From Rhinopithecus roxellana (taxonomy: Eukaryota > Chordata > Mammalia > Primates > Cercopithecidae): 64,000 nucleotides of DNA. The translations under genes were made by a program, and so were the position numbers. The DNA lies in NCBI RefSeq assembly GCF_007565055.1, contig NC_044550.1, positions 87,172,033 to 87,236,032 on the forward strand. The letters are read 5' to 3'. Numbering within the stretch: the first letter of the stretch is position 1; each line of letters starts with the position of its first letter. The notes beneath the pieces are model-generated. The model did not search any database and was not told where the DNA came from. It worked only from the letters and a program-made list of their open reading frames with translations. This document shows positions 12,101 through 25,500 of the stretch, piece after piece.

Positions 12101-15100
12101 ATATGTAAATTATTTGGAGTTAGAATTACGAATCACTTAACATAAATAATGGTAGATGATTGAATAATGTAAGTTCAACATGGCTCAAGACAAAAGTGAT
12201 ATTCATATTATATTTAGAAATATTCTCTTGGAAAATTTAGAGCATTTTTTTTTACATATTAGAAACAAAGACTACATATAGGTTGCACAAGTAATAGATA
12301 ATGTCTGTAAGGATTTTTATGCAGTACTTTTATTTTGCTTCTGATGATGGTTCATTTCAAAAGTGGATTGTTCCTTCATAGACAATTTTATAGGGACAGT
12401 AAGAGCCTGAGAAAGGTTAACAGTGCCCATGTTTTAACAAAAACATTCACTGTGTGCTTAGAATACTAGCCATTGTCAAGTAGAGTTCAGTAGACTAATG
12501 AGTGATGGTGGAGGAAATGTTGCTGCGATATTTGAAAGGTAACACTGCTGGTGGCCCTTAGGAGAAGTTCCACAATGTATCCCAGAAGACCTTCTGTTGT
12601 GCCTTTTATTGAAGAAGATAATAACTTGGAGGAGTTGTAGTCTTGAGAGAGGGTATTGGGGTGCTGGTGAGGGGATTATCTTACAGATATCACTAAATTA
12701 GCAACACAACCACAGCCCCCAAGGAGAGGCGAATATATAGACTCTTCTAACTTTGGATAAAATGAGGAGCAGGGAGGAGAATTGAAGGGGTAGATTTGTG
12801 TAACTTTAAAATAAAAAGCCTATTTAATGACAGTAGCAACTGTTGTCTTTGCTTCACATGGAGTGAAATAAATTCATGTGCTTACTTGTAGATGTTCACA
12901 AAAGTGTATCTAACCCTGCTTTTTAGAGTGATTGAGGATATGCTTGGTGCAGATGACCCAAAAGCTTCAAATATGTGCATCAATGTAGAGGGTTTGCCAA
13001 GTCTTTTCTTTGTCTTTGCGACCACAAGGGGTCTGGCTGTACAGCTGCTTCCCAAGGGAGGAACCGGGGCTCTGTCTGCTGCTCTGTAACTTAGACAGGT
13101 GGGCTTGGAGACGGATAGGAGACCCTGTCCTTGGCTTCCCAGCTGTGGTTTACTGGGGTCTCAGAAACACCATTCTTCAGATTTGGAAGCGTTTGTTGAG
13201 TCCTGAGCCAGTCAAAGACTTCTTAGCCCTGTTCATTAAAAGAAGCATAGATTCTCCTCCTTGCACAAACCCTGGTGTGATTCTTAACCCCTAAGTCAGT
13301 GTGGTGCTACTGTATGCTCTTATCTTTTCAAGGAATTAAGTATTTTCACTTACAGCTGTAATTTTTATTTTGAAGAATTCCATCTTGGCATTTACTGAAT
13401 TCTTCCCCTTTGGAAGGTGATAATGTGTGTATAAGAAAGATGGTCTTGGATGTCAGAAACCTAGTTTACATTCAACCTCCAGTGACTGTTTCCAAAGATA
13501 AAGTGTTCAAACATTACACAAGTACCTTACACAGCTACTAACAAACAGTGACTAGATTCCTAGTAAATGTTGGTTTCTTTCTTTCCCATACTTCTGTTTA
13601 GTAAATTTGCACTGTCACTTGCCAACATTTATTGAGTGACTGCTTGGACAAGCACAGTGCATTCAGTGCTCAAGAAACACAACCTACCATGTGCAGGAGC
13701 TTGAAACAGATTTTTCTCCACATGTTATTTATTCATTTGTTATAATTTTTATTTCCAGCTATGGTCCAAAAGGATGAGGTGGCTCTTAACTTCGTGCATC
13801 CATGTGTAAAAATACATGTGTACACATGTTGAGAGGTTTTAATGTCTCATTTAAAACAGGGCAATCATTGTTCATGATTCATGGGTTGATGTATTACGAA
13901 TAATTCGTTAATTCTGTAAGCAAACATTTTGCTACAGTGCTGATCCCAACTGCATTACTCACCAGGATTGATAATCAGGCGGTGTTTTCAGAGGAGAAGT
14001 GATTAGAGCTAAAATGAGAATAGTGGTCCCCGTGGTACTGTATGTTTTCAGATTTCTGAAATACAAGATGTTAAGGAACATCCATCTGGTGAATGATTTC
14101 ATATCCAGTCATAGAGGAAGAAAGTTCCTTTTTTTCATGAATTTCAGCATGAAATTCAAATTCATGTTAGTAACAGTTTAAAAACTAAAAATGCTAATGC
14201 CAGAAGTAATACGCTATAAGCATGCCAAGTTTTCTTATATGCCTAGTCTTTATTTGTGAGTGTATACTGGAATCAAAAAGCGGTTCTGGCTGAATTACAA
14301 AGCACAGAGCTGTGTGCTGAAGCTTTCATAGCTTTTTTGTGGTGCTTTTCATTAAGAGCATCACAACCTCTCAAGGTGTTAGAAATAATGAAGAGCGAGA
14401 AGACAGTATGCTTAATATGCCACAGAAGCACCATGGAGCCTTTTGGGGGATGTTTAGGCGTCTGTATGTTTTTGGTAATGTCAATAATATGTTCACACTG
14501 ACCCTGTCCCTATGGGAACAATTAGGTCAAGGTCAGGTTTAGTTGTCTTTGTGCCAAGAGCAATGCTTTCTTTGGCATCAGATCCACAGGCTGTGTTTGT
14601 TTTGCTGTCCTCTAGGCCTTAGAGAAAGAGCAGAGGGTTCTGTGATTTCTGATCTCCTCTCTATACTGTTCATTTGACAGGAACACCTGATTGAGAATGA
14701 AGTGTCAATACTGCGCCGAGTGAAACATCCCAATATCATTATGCTGGTCGAGGAGATGGAAACAGCAACTGAGCTCTTTCTGGTGATGGAATTGGTCAAA
14801 GTAAGAGGATAGAGAGATTTTCTTGGGGCCTAGTCCCACAATTTACAATATCCTTGAAGGACCTAATCAGAAAAGTGTATTGCTGCCTCGTAACTTTCAT
14901 TATTTATAATCACCAGTTTTAGTGGCACTTGTGTCATTTTCTGCTTTGTGCCAATGAGCCATCTTTCTTACCTTCATAGAATTGCACTGTTGATGTTTTG
15001 ATACGTTCTTTTATGTATCCTTTAGGGTGGAGATCTCTTTGATGCAATTACTTCGTCGACCAAGTACACTGAGAGAGATGGTAGCGCCATGGTATACAAC

Positions 15101-18100
15101 TTAGCCAATGCCCTCAGGTATCTCCATGGCCTTAGCATCGTGCACAGAGACATCAAACCAGAGAATCTCTTGGTATGTCATCCCTGCTTTTTCTGTTCCA
15201 ATGAATGCCTCTCTTCCTTTAAAAGGAGCATATGCAAATAATGGCATTTTACAGTCTATAACAATCCTGCATTATGAGACTTTAAATTTAGAAAATTAGC
15301 AAGACTCGTGTCAACGACCATCAAATACTAATGGAGTTATTGAATTTTTCTGCATTTACTATTTACCAGATGTATCATTTCATTCTCACTCTGCTATAAA
15401 GAACTACCTAAGACTGAGTAATTTAGGAAGAAGAGGTTTGATTGACTCACAGTTCCACAGGCTTAACAGGAAGTATGACTGGGAGGCTTCAGGAGACTTA
15501 CAATCATGGCGGAAGGTAAAGGGGAAGCGAGCACCTTCTTCACATGGTGGCAGGAGAGAAGGAGAGCGAGGAGGAAAGTGCCACACATTTTTAAACCATC
15601 GTATCATGAGAACTCACTACCACAAGAACAGCATAGGGGACATCTGCTTCCAGAATCAAGTCACCTCCCACGAGGTGCCTCCCCCCACATTGGGAATTAC
15701 AGTTCAACATGAGATTTGGATGGGGACACAGAGCCAAAGCATGTCACCAGATATAAGAAAATACATTTCCATTTATATTTTAATTGATGGTACTGACTTA
15801 AAGGTGAGCAGGAAAATTATTTTATAGGGCAGAAAATTGTGAAGAATAAATTTGAGACAGAGGCTCATAGGAGACAGGAGTAGAATATGGAGGTTAATTT
15901 ATTTGCGGGGAAGAATTTTGGAAATAGTCTAGTCCATTCATCTCCACTTTATAGGCATGGAAACTGAGACCAAGAGTTGCCAATTTTTTTTTTCTTAGAA
16001 GTCTCTTTTATCCTATTATTCTACAGAATAAAAAGTCTTACTCTACTGTGGTATCCAGAGTTCTTCATAGTCTGATCTCAATTTGCCTTTTCAGCCTCCT
16101 GTCCTGTTAATAACTCTTATCCATCCAACCCAACATGGCCTAAGCGTCAAGCCATATTTAACTCACCTTCATGGTGACTCTTGATAACTAGACACAGCTT
16201 GCTAGTTGGGAGCCAATCTTCATGACCACGTTATAGAAGAATTATAGAGAAATTGGTTGGGTGATTTGACATTTACACTCCTCCCAGCCCCCCACAAACA
16301 CACATGACATAGTTGGCTTCTTTATTTCTGCCTTTCAGGGCTCTCATCCTCATTCCTGCTTGGGAGGCAAGCTTATCTGAGTTAATCCAAACACAGGTTC
16401 CTCCATCCTCAGTTTTTAGTTAAGACTTGACTTACCAACAGCCTTACCAAGCCTTCACTGGTTCTGTTCCTACCGGTCCTCATTTGCAACGTCCTCTCTT
16501 CCAGCAGTGTGGTAAACCATTCATCTTGTAATACATTGAGCAAAAGTTAAGTCTTCTTTAATGTCACCCTAGACTTTCTAGACAGAGTTCAGTCACAGCT
16601 ACCTTGGGTTTCTGCTGCGCTTGCTACGGTGTTGTGATCTTTATCATATACTTGTCTGCCTCTTTGGGATTGTAAGTACCATGGAGGCAAGGTTTGTGTC
16701 TCAATTATCTTTATATCTCCAATGGCTTGGACAGTGCCACGTAAACACATAATGGACAGCAGAGTGTTTGCTTGCTGACCACTGACACTCAGCTAGCAAC
16801 TGGTGCTAGAGCATGAGGCTCTACAGCCTACTGTGAGCACCACACAAATAACTGTTGAAAGGAGTGTGCCTTGATGCACAGCTTCTGAAGCCATCCTGGG
16901 GACTTTTTATTTTTTGGCTAATCTAATCCAGAGTCTGTGTCTTTTCTTTTTGGTAATATCATTTGATGATTTCTGAGTGTCCGTTTAAAAGTATGTGAAA
17001 TTTTATCTTACTTTCTTCTGCCTTGAGGGAATTATATTTCATTTCTATATGTTCTTATTAGGAAAAGAAATATCCCTGCTCTGTGTTAAAAAATAAAAGG
17101 GGCAGAGGGGATTATGGACTTGGTTTTATGAACTCTAACAAGGAATGGAGACAGAGCTGTAAACCGAGCCTTAGGAGGAAAGTAAGGATATAGCATTCTC
17201 TCCTCAAACAGGCTTCTCGCCTGCTGGGACCTTGCGGTATGCCAGGCTCCTCCACCGTCGAACTGAGTTTGGCCCGGGCTTTGCAAACAAAGGCACAGGG
17301 CTTCTCCAGGTGTGCCCAGACACAAACACTGGGGCATTCATAAGGATACCCCCTTGACTGCTTCCTGTTCTCCACAACCTGCCTTGCCCCACTGGCTCCA
17401 GTTACTGCATTCTCTGAAAATATGGGAGCCACAGGTTCCCAAGGAACCCCTGGAGCCAGTGTGTCCAGCAGCCCTGATCTAAGGCCCAGCAAAGGTGACT
17501 GAGGTGCTTGTGAGCTTCCCTGTAAACCAGGGAGTGTCCATTTCCCAGCTCACAGATCTCACTCTCACCTCCTGTTTCTTCTCTTTTCCACTCAGAGTTT
17601 CTTAATATATGTAGAGAATCTGACACCGCCTCCTTTTTTCTTGTCACACATCAAGGGTGGATAATGTTTTTCACTTCTTCAGGAGAATTGGCTAAAATTT
17701 AAAAAATTTAAAAGAGTGAATAATGTAATGGGGATTGATGTCTCCAACATCATGAGTCTTGGAATGCAATCAGGAAATCAGAGTCACACTCCTCATCGAG
17801 TCTCACCTGGCCTAGATGAGCGTCCACCCCTTCCCAAACCTATAGCAGCCCCCTTGTGTTAGCCCAGAAAGGGAGGAGAAGGAAGAAGAGGATAAAACTG
17901 ACCTCTGGAAGAGGCGGATGTGTGATGTAGAAAGGCTCTGTCGAGCCTTCAGAAACAACCTTAGCCTCATATATCTCAGTAAAATGTGTTTGCCATTGAA
18001 AACCTAACTAGATCACGCGGCAGTTTCTAGATTTAGTCAGCAGGTTGGTATTGGCCTGGGAGGAGAGGGTGCCACTGAGATACTAAAAGTAAATACCCAG

Positions 18101-21100
18101 AGTGACTGTCGGCCTCTTCTTGCTCTAAGAACTAATTCAGTTTTTAAACACCAGAGCATTCAGACATCTGATTTGCATCCCCCTCTCCGGTAAGCAGCAT
18201 CATAATTTAAAACCCTGCCAGTGGAGATGTATTGGTAGCTGTGTCAGGGAGCACAGGGGTGGCCGTTAAAGCTGTGAGTTACAGCCTGGTGGTGCCGTGT
18301 CAGAGTTAACTATGAGAGACCAGTGATAAATTTAGGTTGTCCAGAAGTTCTGGGGATAGGGGAGAGAAGAGAAGAGGGTTGGTTTCTCATATTTGAAGTC
18401 CTTCTAAATCATGAAGTTGACATTTTATTTAGAGAACATGCAGTGTTCATTTTGTATGTGGGATCTGCATTCCTCGCGTTTTTTATTTTTGCATTCTGAG
18501 AGCAACTTTTGACAGAAGCATCTCACAGCTTGTGGTGGGGTGTTTGAACACTGCAGGCTGGAGTTCTCACTGTTGTTATTGTTTAAATTCACTCAAAATC
18601 TGTAAGGAAGTGCAGACTATAGTCAGGGTTCTGGCAGGCCTATCCAGTTATTTTTCAGATACCGAATCTTGCAGAATGGTGCTGTGGAACGAATAATGGT
18701 CCTGGCTGGAGCCCCTGCCTGGCCATATGACTAGTAACCTGAGTGCTGTGCGCCTCAGTCTCCTCATTCGTAAAATGGAGGTAACAGTTCTCTTCCTAAT
18801 TGCCCAGTGGGGTGGCTCTAGAAGTCCAGTGACGTAACGTTTGGAAGAATTTTGAAATCTCCAAAGTCCTCGAGAATGTCAGTTTCTGGGGAGACCTGAA
18901 TTCTGCCAGAAAGCCTTTGGAGTCCCTGTTCATCTAGTCACCTCTTTATTAAAGGCAGTTGTTTTTAAAGCAATGCTGTGTGTGTCTCTATATCTATCTA
19001 GAGAGATATATATGTATAATTTCTTCCTGCTTTGAAGACAGTCTCCCACTAAGATCTGAAATGTATTCATATTAAGACATATTTGCTTCTGTGTCTAGCA
19101 TTGAGGAGAGATGAATCAGATAAGATATGATTTCAGGCTTGTCTGCCCCTAATGACACTTCTTTTTTGATGTTTAGCCAAGGAATATCACTTGCAAAGAC
19201 GTAATTCAGCAGTTATAGACTGTTCAGTCCCTTTCTATTTATGCTCCTGCGTCTGACTCTGAATTCTTTATAGAGGATGTGAAAAACAGGACTTCTGGGA
19301 CTTCTGAGTATCTGACAGCAACCTCTAAATATCCCTAGGCATCACTAAATGGAGTCTTTAAAATAAACACTATTTTTCAAAAATTGTACCTAAAGAGTAT
19401 GTTTTTAAGTTGTAAAAAAAAAATAACAGTGACATTTATAAAACTTTTTGTTTTAACTCTCATGATACAGACAGTTAGGAAATTGTGCTTATAACATTCT
19501 TATCGCTGTAATTACTTAGGAAATTTCTTTCCAAAGTCTGGGTTTTGGTAAAAACATTATAATTTCTAACTATAATTATATCAGATTGTTCTTGCTAATG
19601 TTTACATTAAACATAATGGGTGGAAAGTTTTCCTAAGACTGTGACGTGACTAAGAATCTGGAATCCATTACTTTAGGCTGAATCATATCTTTGAAAATGT
19701 TTCTGCTGCCTTGTGGGCTGACTCAGAGTTGTAAATATCTATGAGGAACTCAAAATCCTCATCTTTACTCCTGTGAACTTTAAAGTCAAAGATATGTGTT
19801 AGGGATGTGTATTCAGTATATAAGACTGGAAAATGTTATTCAGATACTAAAGGTGAAACATGTTCCTATTAAGTGGATAAGGACATCACAGGTAAGGGAG
19901 GTATTTCTCTGCTGTCCTCTTTAAAATGCCTTTAAAACTTGGGGAATTACTGGCCTGGGGGAGCCTTGTGGTTCTCCATGCTTTTTACTGATGACTGTTT
20001 AAATCACTCCCCCTCATTAAGTAGCAGACTAATGGATGATGTTGCTAACATACTTATCTTGAAAAAACATCATTTTCTAAATTTTTCTCCTTCTATAGCT
20101 AATAGTAGTTGAGATAAATATCTGGTTCAGTAAAATATGAGACAAAGCAAACTAAATATGCTTAAAATAGAAAAATAGAAACAGGCATTACAATGAGTAT
20201 AGACTAGGTCTCTGCAGCAGTTTATTCTCTGAAATTCCATATTTTCAAAATGGACATCCAAGAGACAGACAGACTGTACACAGTTCAGGATTGCATGGTG
20301 AAACCTGAATTATGCTGTCATATGCACTTGTTTGCTTCCAAAACTATCCACTTAGAATGTAACTTTCTAAAGTTATATTTATCCCATAGTTTTGCTTATA
20401 TATGAAATTATTATAAACCAACACATGGTCATTGTAAACATTTTAGAAACCACTGAAAAGTATAAAGAAAATTAATTTAATCCTTCATGCTACTGCTTAG
20501 AGATAAACTTGTTAACATTTTTGAGTATTTATTTATAATTGTGCATTTTTTAACTCTGTGTAATAGTGACTGTTTCCCATATGATTAATATATTTGAAAA
20601 ATGCTTATTAGAAAGTATGTAATATTTTATTATGGTAATGTATCATAATTAGTCATTGCCCTGTTACCCATTTATGTTGCCTTTAGTTTTTAAAAGTCAT
20701 AGACAAATTCTGAGATTAGCATCCTTGGGTCCATCTCTATTCCCCTAGAGAAGGTTTTGAGAAGTAGACTTTTGGGTCAAAGGTTATAATTGATGTAAAG
20801 AAATTTGCTATATATTGCTGAAATGCTTTCTAGAAAGGTTCTTTAAGCATAAACAGTCACATCTCCACCCGCATTTTTAAACCTTTTCCAATGTGATAAT
20901 TATCTAATCAGCCAGTCCTTCCAGGAAATGGAAAGAACATTTTTTATTTTTTTACTTTTATTTTTTCTCCTTTATCATTACCCACAAGGAAGGAGCATTT
21001 ATTGAGCCCTGTTCTGAGCTTTGTCTCATTTCACCTTCACACCAACTTCACAAGGGAGGTACTGGCATTATCTCACTTCCTAGATGAGGGAATGTGCTCA

Positions 21101-22511
21101 GAGAGCTTATGTGACTTTGAGAAGTCACACAGCCAGGTGTGTGGACTTGTTACGGAAGTTCAGGCTGATCCCAAAGGTCATTTTCTTTTTAAACTTCTAA
21201 GGTTTTCCCCTATATGATATTTATATTTCATCATTGACTGTCCGGACAACAAGGACCCCATCGCTGCCCCCAATTTTATTTTCTGAACTAAACATGCTAG
21301 TCCCGTGGAGGTCACCAAGTGCTTTGGTGGACACTTAATACACCATTTCTTGGGCTTTCAAGTACGTCACACACAGTAAATGCTAAATAAAGGTCAGTTT
21401 CTACCTCCAGGATTAGAGGCCTCTCTCATGCCCATCAGGTACACACCCGCCTACACCCTAACTACTGTGTAAGCAAGCACGTGTGTTCATTGTACTTCTA
21501 GGTAAGGAACTTTCTGCAAAAGTGGAAAATATTTTTTCCAAATTTCACACAATCGTGCAAAATCTCTGAAGAGAAAAAAATTAGCGCTTTAAAGCAGCAA
21601 AGATAAATCATTGGTGTTAGAATCACAAGGAGGGGTCGGGCACGGTCGCTCATGTCTGTATTCCCAGCACTTTGGGAGGCTGAGATGGGCAGATCTCGTG
21701 ACCCCAGGAGTTCAAGACCAGCTTAGGCAATATAAGGAGACCCCGTCTCTACAAAAAATAAAGAAATTAGCCTGGTGTGGTGGCATGTACCTGTAGTTCC
21801 AGCTATTTGGTGGGAGTTCGGTGGGGGAAGGATTACTTGAGCCCAGAGGTTGTGACTGCAGTGAGCTGTGGTCATGCCACTGCACTCCAGCCTGGGCAAC
21901 AAAGCGAGACCCTGTCTTCAAAAAAAGAATCACAAGGAGAGATTTCATTGGAGTTTAACAGTAAATGTATTTGTGTCCTTTCTGCCTAATTCCAAGAGCC
22001 CTCTTGCACTTGTTGAGGAAAAAAAAAAAACCTTCTGATGGTTGGTTGATTTCTGTTTCAGGTGTGTGAATATCCCGATGGGACCAAGTCTTTGAAACTG
22101 GGAGACTTTGGGCTTGCTACTGTGGTAGAAGGCCCTTTATACACAGTCTGTGGCACACCCACTTACGTGGCTCCAGAAATCATTGCTGAAACTGGGTAAG
22201 ACTTCTGGTGGCCCTGGTTAGTCCTTTAACTTTGGTGAGAAAGGTCTGTTTTTGTTGCTGTTGCTGCTTCTGTATACAGTTCGTGAGAAAGGTCTGTTTT
22301 GTTGCTGCTGCTGCTGCTTGTGTATACAGTGCCTCCTGTGAAGGTGGAGAATGGAAAGAAGAGAGTTGCCTGCACCATGATTTTGACCTCAGGAAGCAGA
22401 CTTTATGCTTACCTGATCAGAGCCCTGGCCTGGACTTGTGTCCCAAGGCCACTCTTGAGAATATGGCAGTAGTCACCAAGACTGTGGTTAGGTTGGCAGA
22501 AACAGATGTCT

Positions 22512-22543
<32 letters not shown>

Positions 22544-25500
22544 TTTTTTAATTATACTTTAAGTTCTAGGGTACATGTGCATAACGTGCAGGTTTGTTAC
22601 ATATGTATACTTATGCCATGTTGGTGTGCTGCACCCATCAACTCGTCAGCACCCATCAATTCATCATTTATATCTTGTATAACTCCCCAATGCAAGCCCT
22701 CCCTCCTCCCCCCCCGCCTCCCCATGATAGGCCCCAGTGCGTGATGTTCCCCTTCCCGAGTCCAAGTGATCTCATTGTTCAGTTCCCACCTATGAGTGAG
22801 AACATGCGGTGTTTGGTTTTCTCTTCTTGTGATAGTTTGCTAAGAATGATGGTTTCCAGCTGCATCCATGTCCCTACAAAGGACGCAAACTCATCCTTTT
22901 TTATGGCTGCATAGTACTCCATGGTGTATATGTGCCACATTTTCTTAATCCAGTCTGTCACAGATGGACATTTGGGTTGATTCCAAGTCTTTGCTATTGT
23001 GAATAGTGCCGCAATAAACATACGTGTACATGTGTCTTTGTAGTAGAATAATTTATAATCCTTTGGGTATATACCCAGTAGTGGGATGGCTGGGTCATAT
23101 GGTACACCTAGTTCTAGATCCTTGAGGAATTGCCATACTGTTTTCCATAATGGTTGAACTAGTTTACAATCCCACCAACAGTGTAAAAGTGTTCCTATTT
23201 CTCCACATCCTCTCCAACACCTGTTGTTTCCTGACTTCTTAATGATTGCCATTCTAACTGGTGTGAGATGGTATCTCATTGTGGTTTTGATTTGCATTTC
23301 TCTGATGGCGAGTGATGATGAGCATTTTTTCATGTGTCTGTAGGCTGTATGAATATCTTCTTTTGAGAAATGTCTGTTCATATCCTTTCCCCAATTTTTA
23401 ATGGGGTTGTTTGTTTTTTTCTCGTATATTTGTTTGAGTTCTTTGTAGATTCTGGATATTAGCCCTTTGTCAGATGAGTAGGTTGCAAAAATTTTCTCCC
23501 ATTCTGTAGGTTGCCTGTTCACTCTGATGGTAGTTTCTTTTGCTGTGCAAAAGCTCTTTAGTTTATGGGGAAAGGATTCCCTATTTAATAAATGGTGCTG
23601 GGAAAATTGGCTAGCCATAAGTAGAAAGCTGAAACTGGATCCTTTCCTTACCCCTTATACGAAGATTAATTCAAGATGGATTAGAGACTTAAATGTTAGA
23701 CCTAATACCATAAAAACCCTAGAAGAAAATCTAGGTAGTACCATTCAGGACATAGGCATGGGCAAGGACTTCATGTCTAAAACACCAAAAGCAACGGCAG
23801 CAAAAACAGATGTCTTTTTCTAAAGGGTGATTCATTCATCTCTATGTGAAATGAAATGAATAACACCAAAATAATCCTTTTCCCAACAATTAAAGGCAAT
23901 ACTCCAGTACCATGGAAGGTTCTTGGGAGTCATCATTTCTCTCCCCCTCACCCACTTTGTTTTCCTAGCTATGGCCTGAAGGTGGACATTTGGGCAGCTG
24001 GCGTGATCACATACATACTTCTCTGTGGATTCCCACCATTCCGAAGGTAGGTGGCCTTTTGGGCGACTGTATTTGAATTGCAAATACTCTCCCTTGGGTC
24101 CAGAAGCAGACACTTTGCTCCTGGCAGTCAGGACTGTTTGGTCACTAAAAATGCCAGTTAAAAATTACATAAAAAACCTTTCACTTTTTAATGTACAGCC
24201 TATTAATGTGTATTCTCATTAGCATACTTTGGATGTGAGGTGAAGACCTTTGCTTTGTGTTTGGTTGGTCCTCTGAGTTTTCAGTGTTCATTCTTTCATA
24301 AAAATAAACCCATAATACGGTGTCTACCATGTCCAATTTCTCCATTTTTTCAAATAACAGCAAAATTTAAAGAGCCTTGTGAAGCAGTCCGAATCCTTCC
24401 AGGTATGTTGTCTTCCAGTTCTTCATAGTGATCTCTCACAATTATAATTGAGAGCAATTTTTATATCTTTCTATAGCATTCAACTTTGTTCTCATAGAAA
24501 CAATTTCTGTTTCTTCTTAAAATTCATTTTATTGGTTCACGTGACATTTAATTAAGAATAGAATTACAAACACTTGTGGTATAAATAGGCCTGGGAATAC
24601 ACAGACTGACTGAGTCTTGGTAACCATTTGCTTCACCTGGTGGAAGCAGAGATGGCCCCTGACAATGGTCAGGGTGTGTGAGCAGGGCACAGAGCACACT
24701 CTTTGGCCCGGCAGTCTTTGCACAGGGGTGAGTGAGGGGCTTCAGCCACAGCTCTTTTGATGAGTTTCATCTTCCCCTCTGGAGCAAATGAATTACTCTG
24801 AAGCAGAAGTTCATCTAACCATGCATGTTCTGTTTTCTTCTGAGTTTTCTTGACCTCTTTTAACTTTAATCTCTTCTTTTGTTCATTTTGTAACTCTCTA
24901 ATGAGTAGCTACTGTGTACCAAGCATGATTTTAAGTGCTAGGAATACAGTGGTGAACAAAACCTGAGGTCGTGGTTTCCCTTAGTTTATTTGACTAGCCA
25001 TGACAAAATGCCATACACAGTGTGGCTTATAAATACCAGAAAATTCATCCTTCCAGTTCTGGAGGTTGAGAATTCCAAGATCAAGGTACTACAGATTTGG
25101 TGACTGTTCAGGGCCCACTTCCTGGTTCATAGAGAGCCGTCTCATCACCCTAACCACATACGGTGGAAAGGACAAGGGAATCTCTAGGGTCTTTTGTAAG
25201 GGCACTAATCCTATTCATGAGAGCTCCACCCTTAACAATAGCATGGCTGCCCAAAGGTCCCATGTCCTACTACCATCACAGTGGGGATTAGGTTTCAGCA
25301 TGGGAATTCTGGGGAGATATGAACATTTAGTCTATGGCATGGTGTTGTAGTGTTGTTCTGGGTCAGTAAGTGAAAAATGGTTTTATCTTCTTTTCCCTCC
25401 AACATTTTATTATGAAAACTTTCGAACATACAGAAAAGTTGAAAGGATTATCTTTTTAACATTCTCAGTTTTTCCATTGAGTTGAACAATTTTCTAATTG

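Larger units (their letters stand above)
7236..14680 (+). other. DCLK2 intron of about 7.4 kb
   Basis: It holds MIR-like pieces, a MaLR-like LTR at about 10515-10950 and an Alu at about 11375-11655. The segments 7236-8470, 8620-9670, 9840-10515 and 11660-14680 show nothing I can classify beyond A/T-rich intron with A-runs near 9179-9192. Confidence 0.6.
15173..22061 (+). other. DCLK2 intron of about 6.9 kb
   Basis: It holds a MaLR LTR (15386-15747), MIR fragments and one Alu (21633-21925). The stretch 16000-18660 is comparatively GC-rich and has minus-strand open frames near 17112-17647 that resemble no known family. From 18850 to 20980 I see nothing beyond A/T-rich intron. Confidence 0.6.

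Noticed and set aside
17112..17492. 126-codon minus-strand frame in a comparatively GC-rich intronic stretch
   Set aside because: No recognisable domain. Overlapping frames of similar length on the same strand suggest composition rather than coding.
22208..22744. 178-codon frame with Cys/Leu-rich start
   Set aside because: It is made from the CTG duplication, a poly-T (Phe) run and antisense L1 3' UTR.
22779..23618. 279-codon minus-strand frame
   Set aside because: Not a host gene: it is the L1 ORF2 C-terminus read through the inversion junction.
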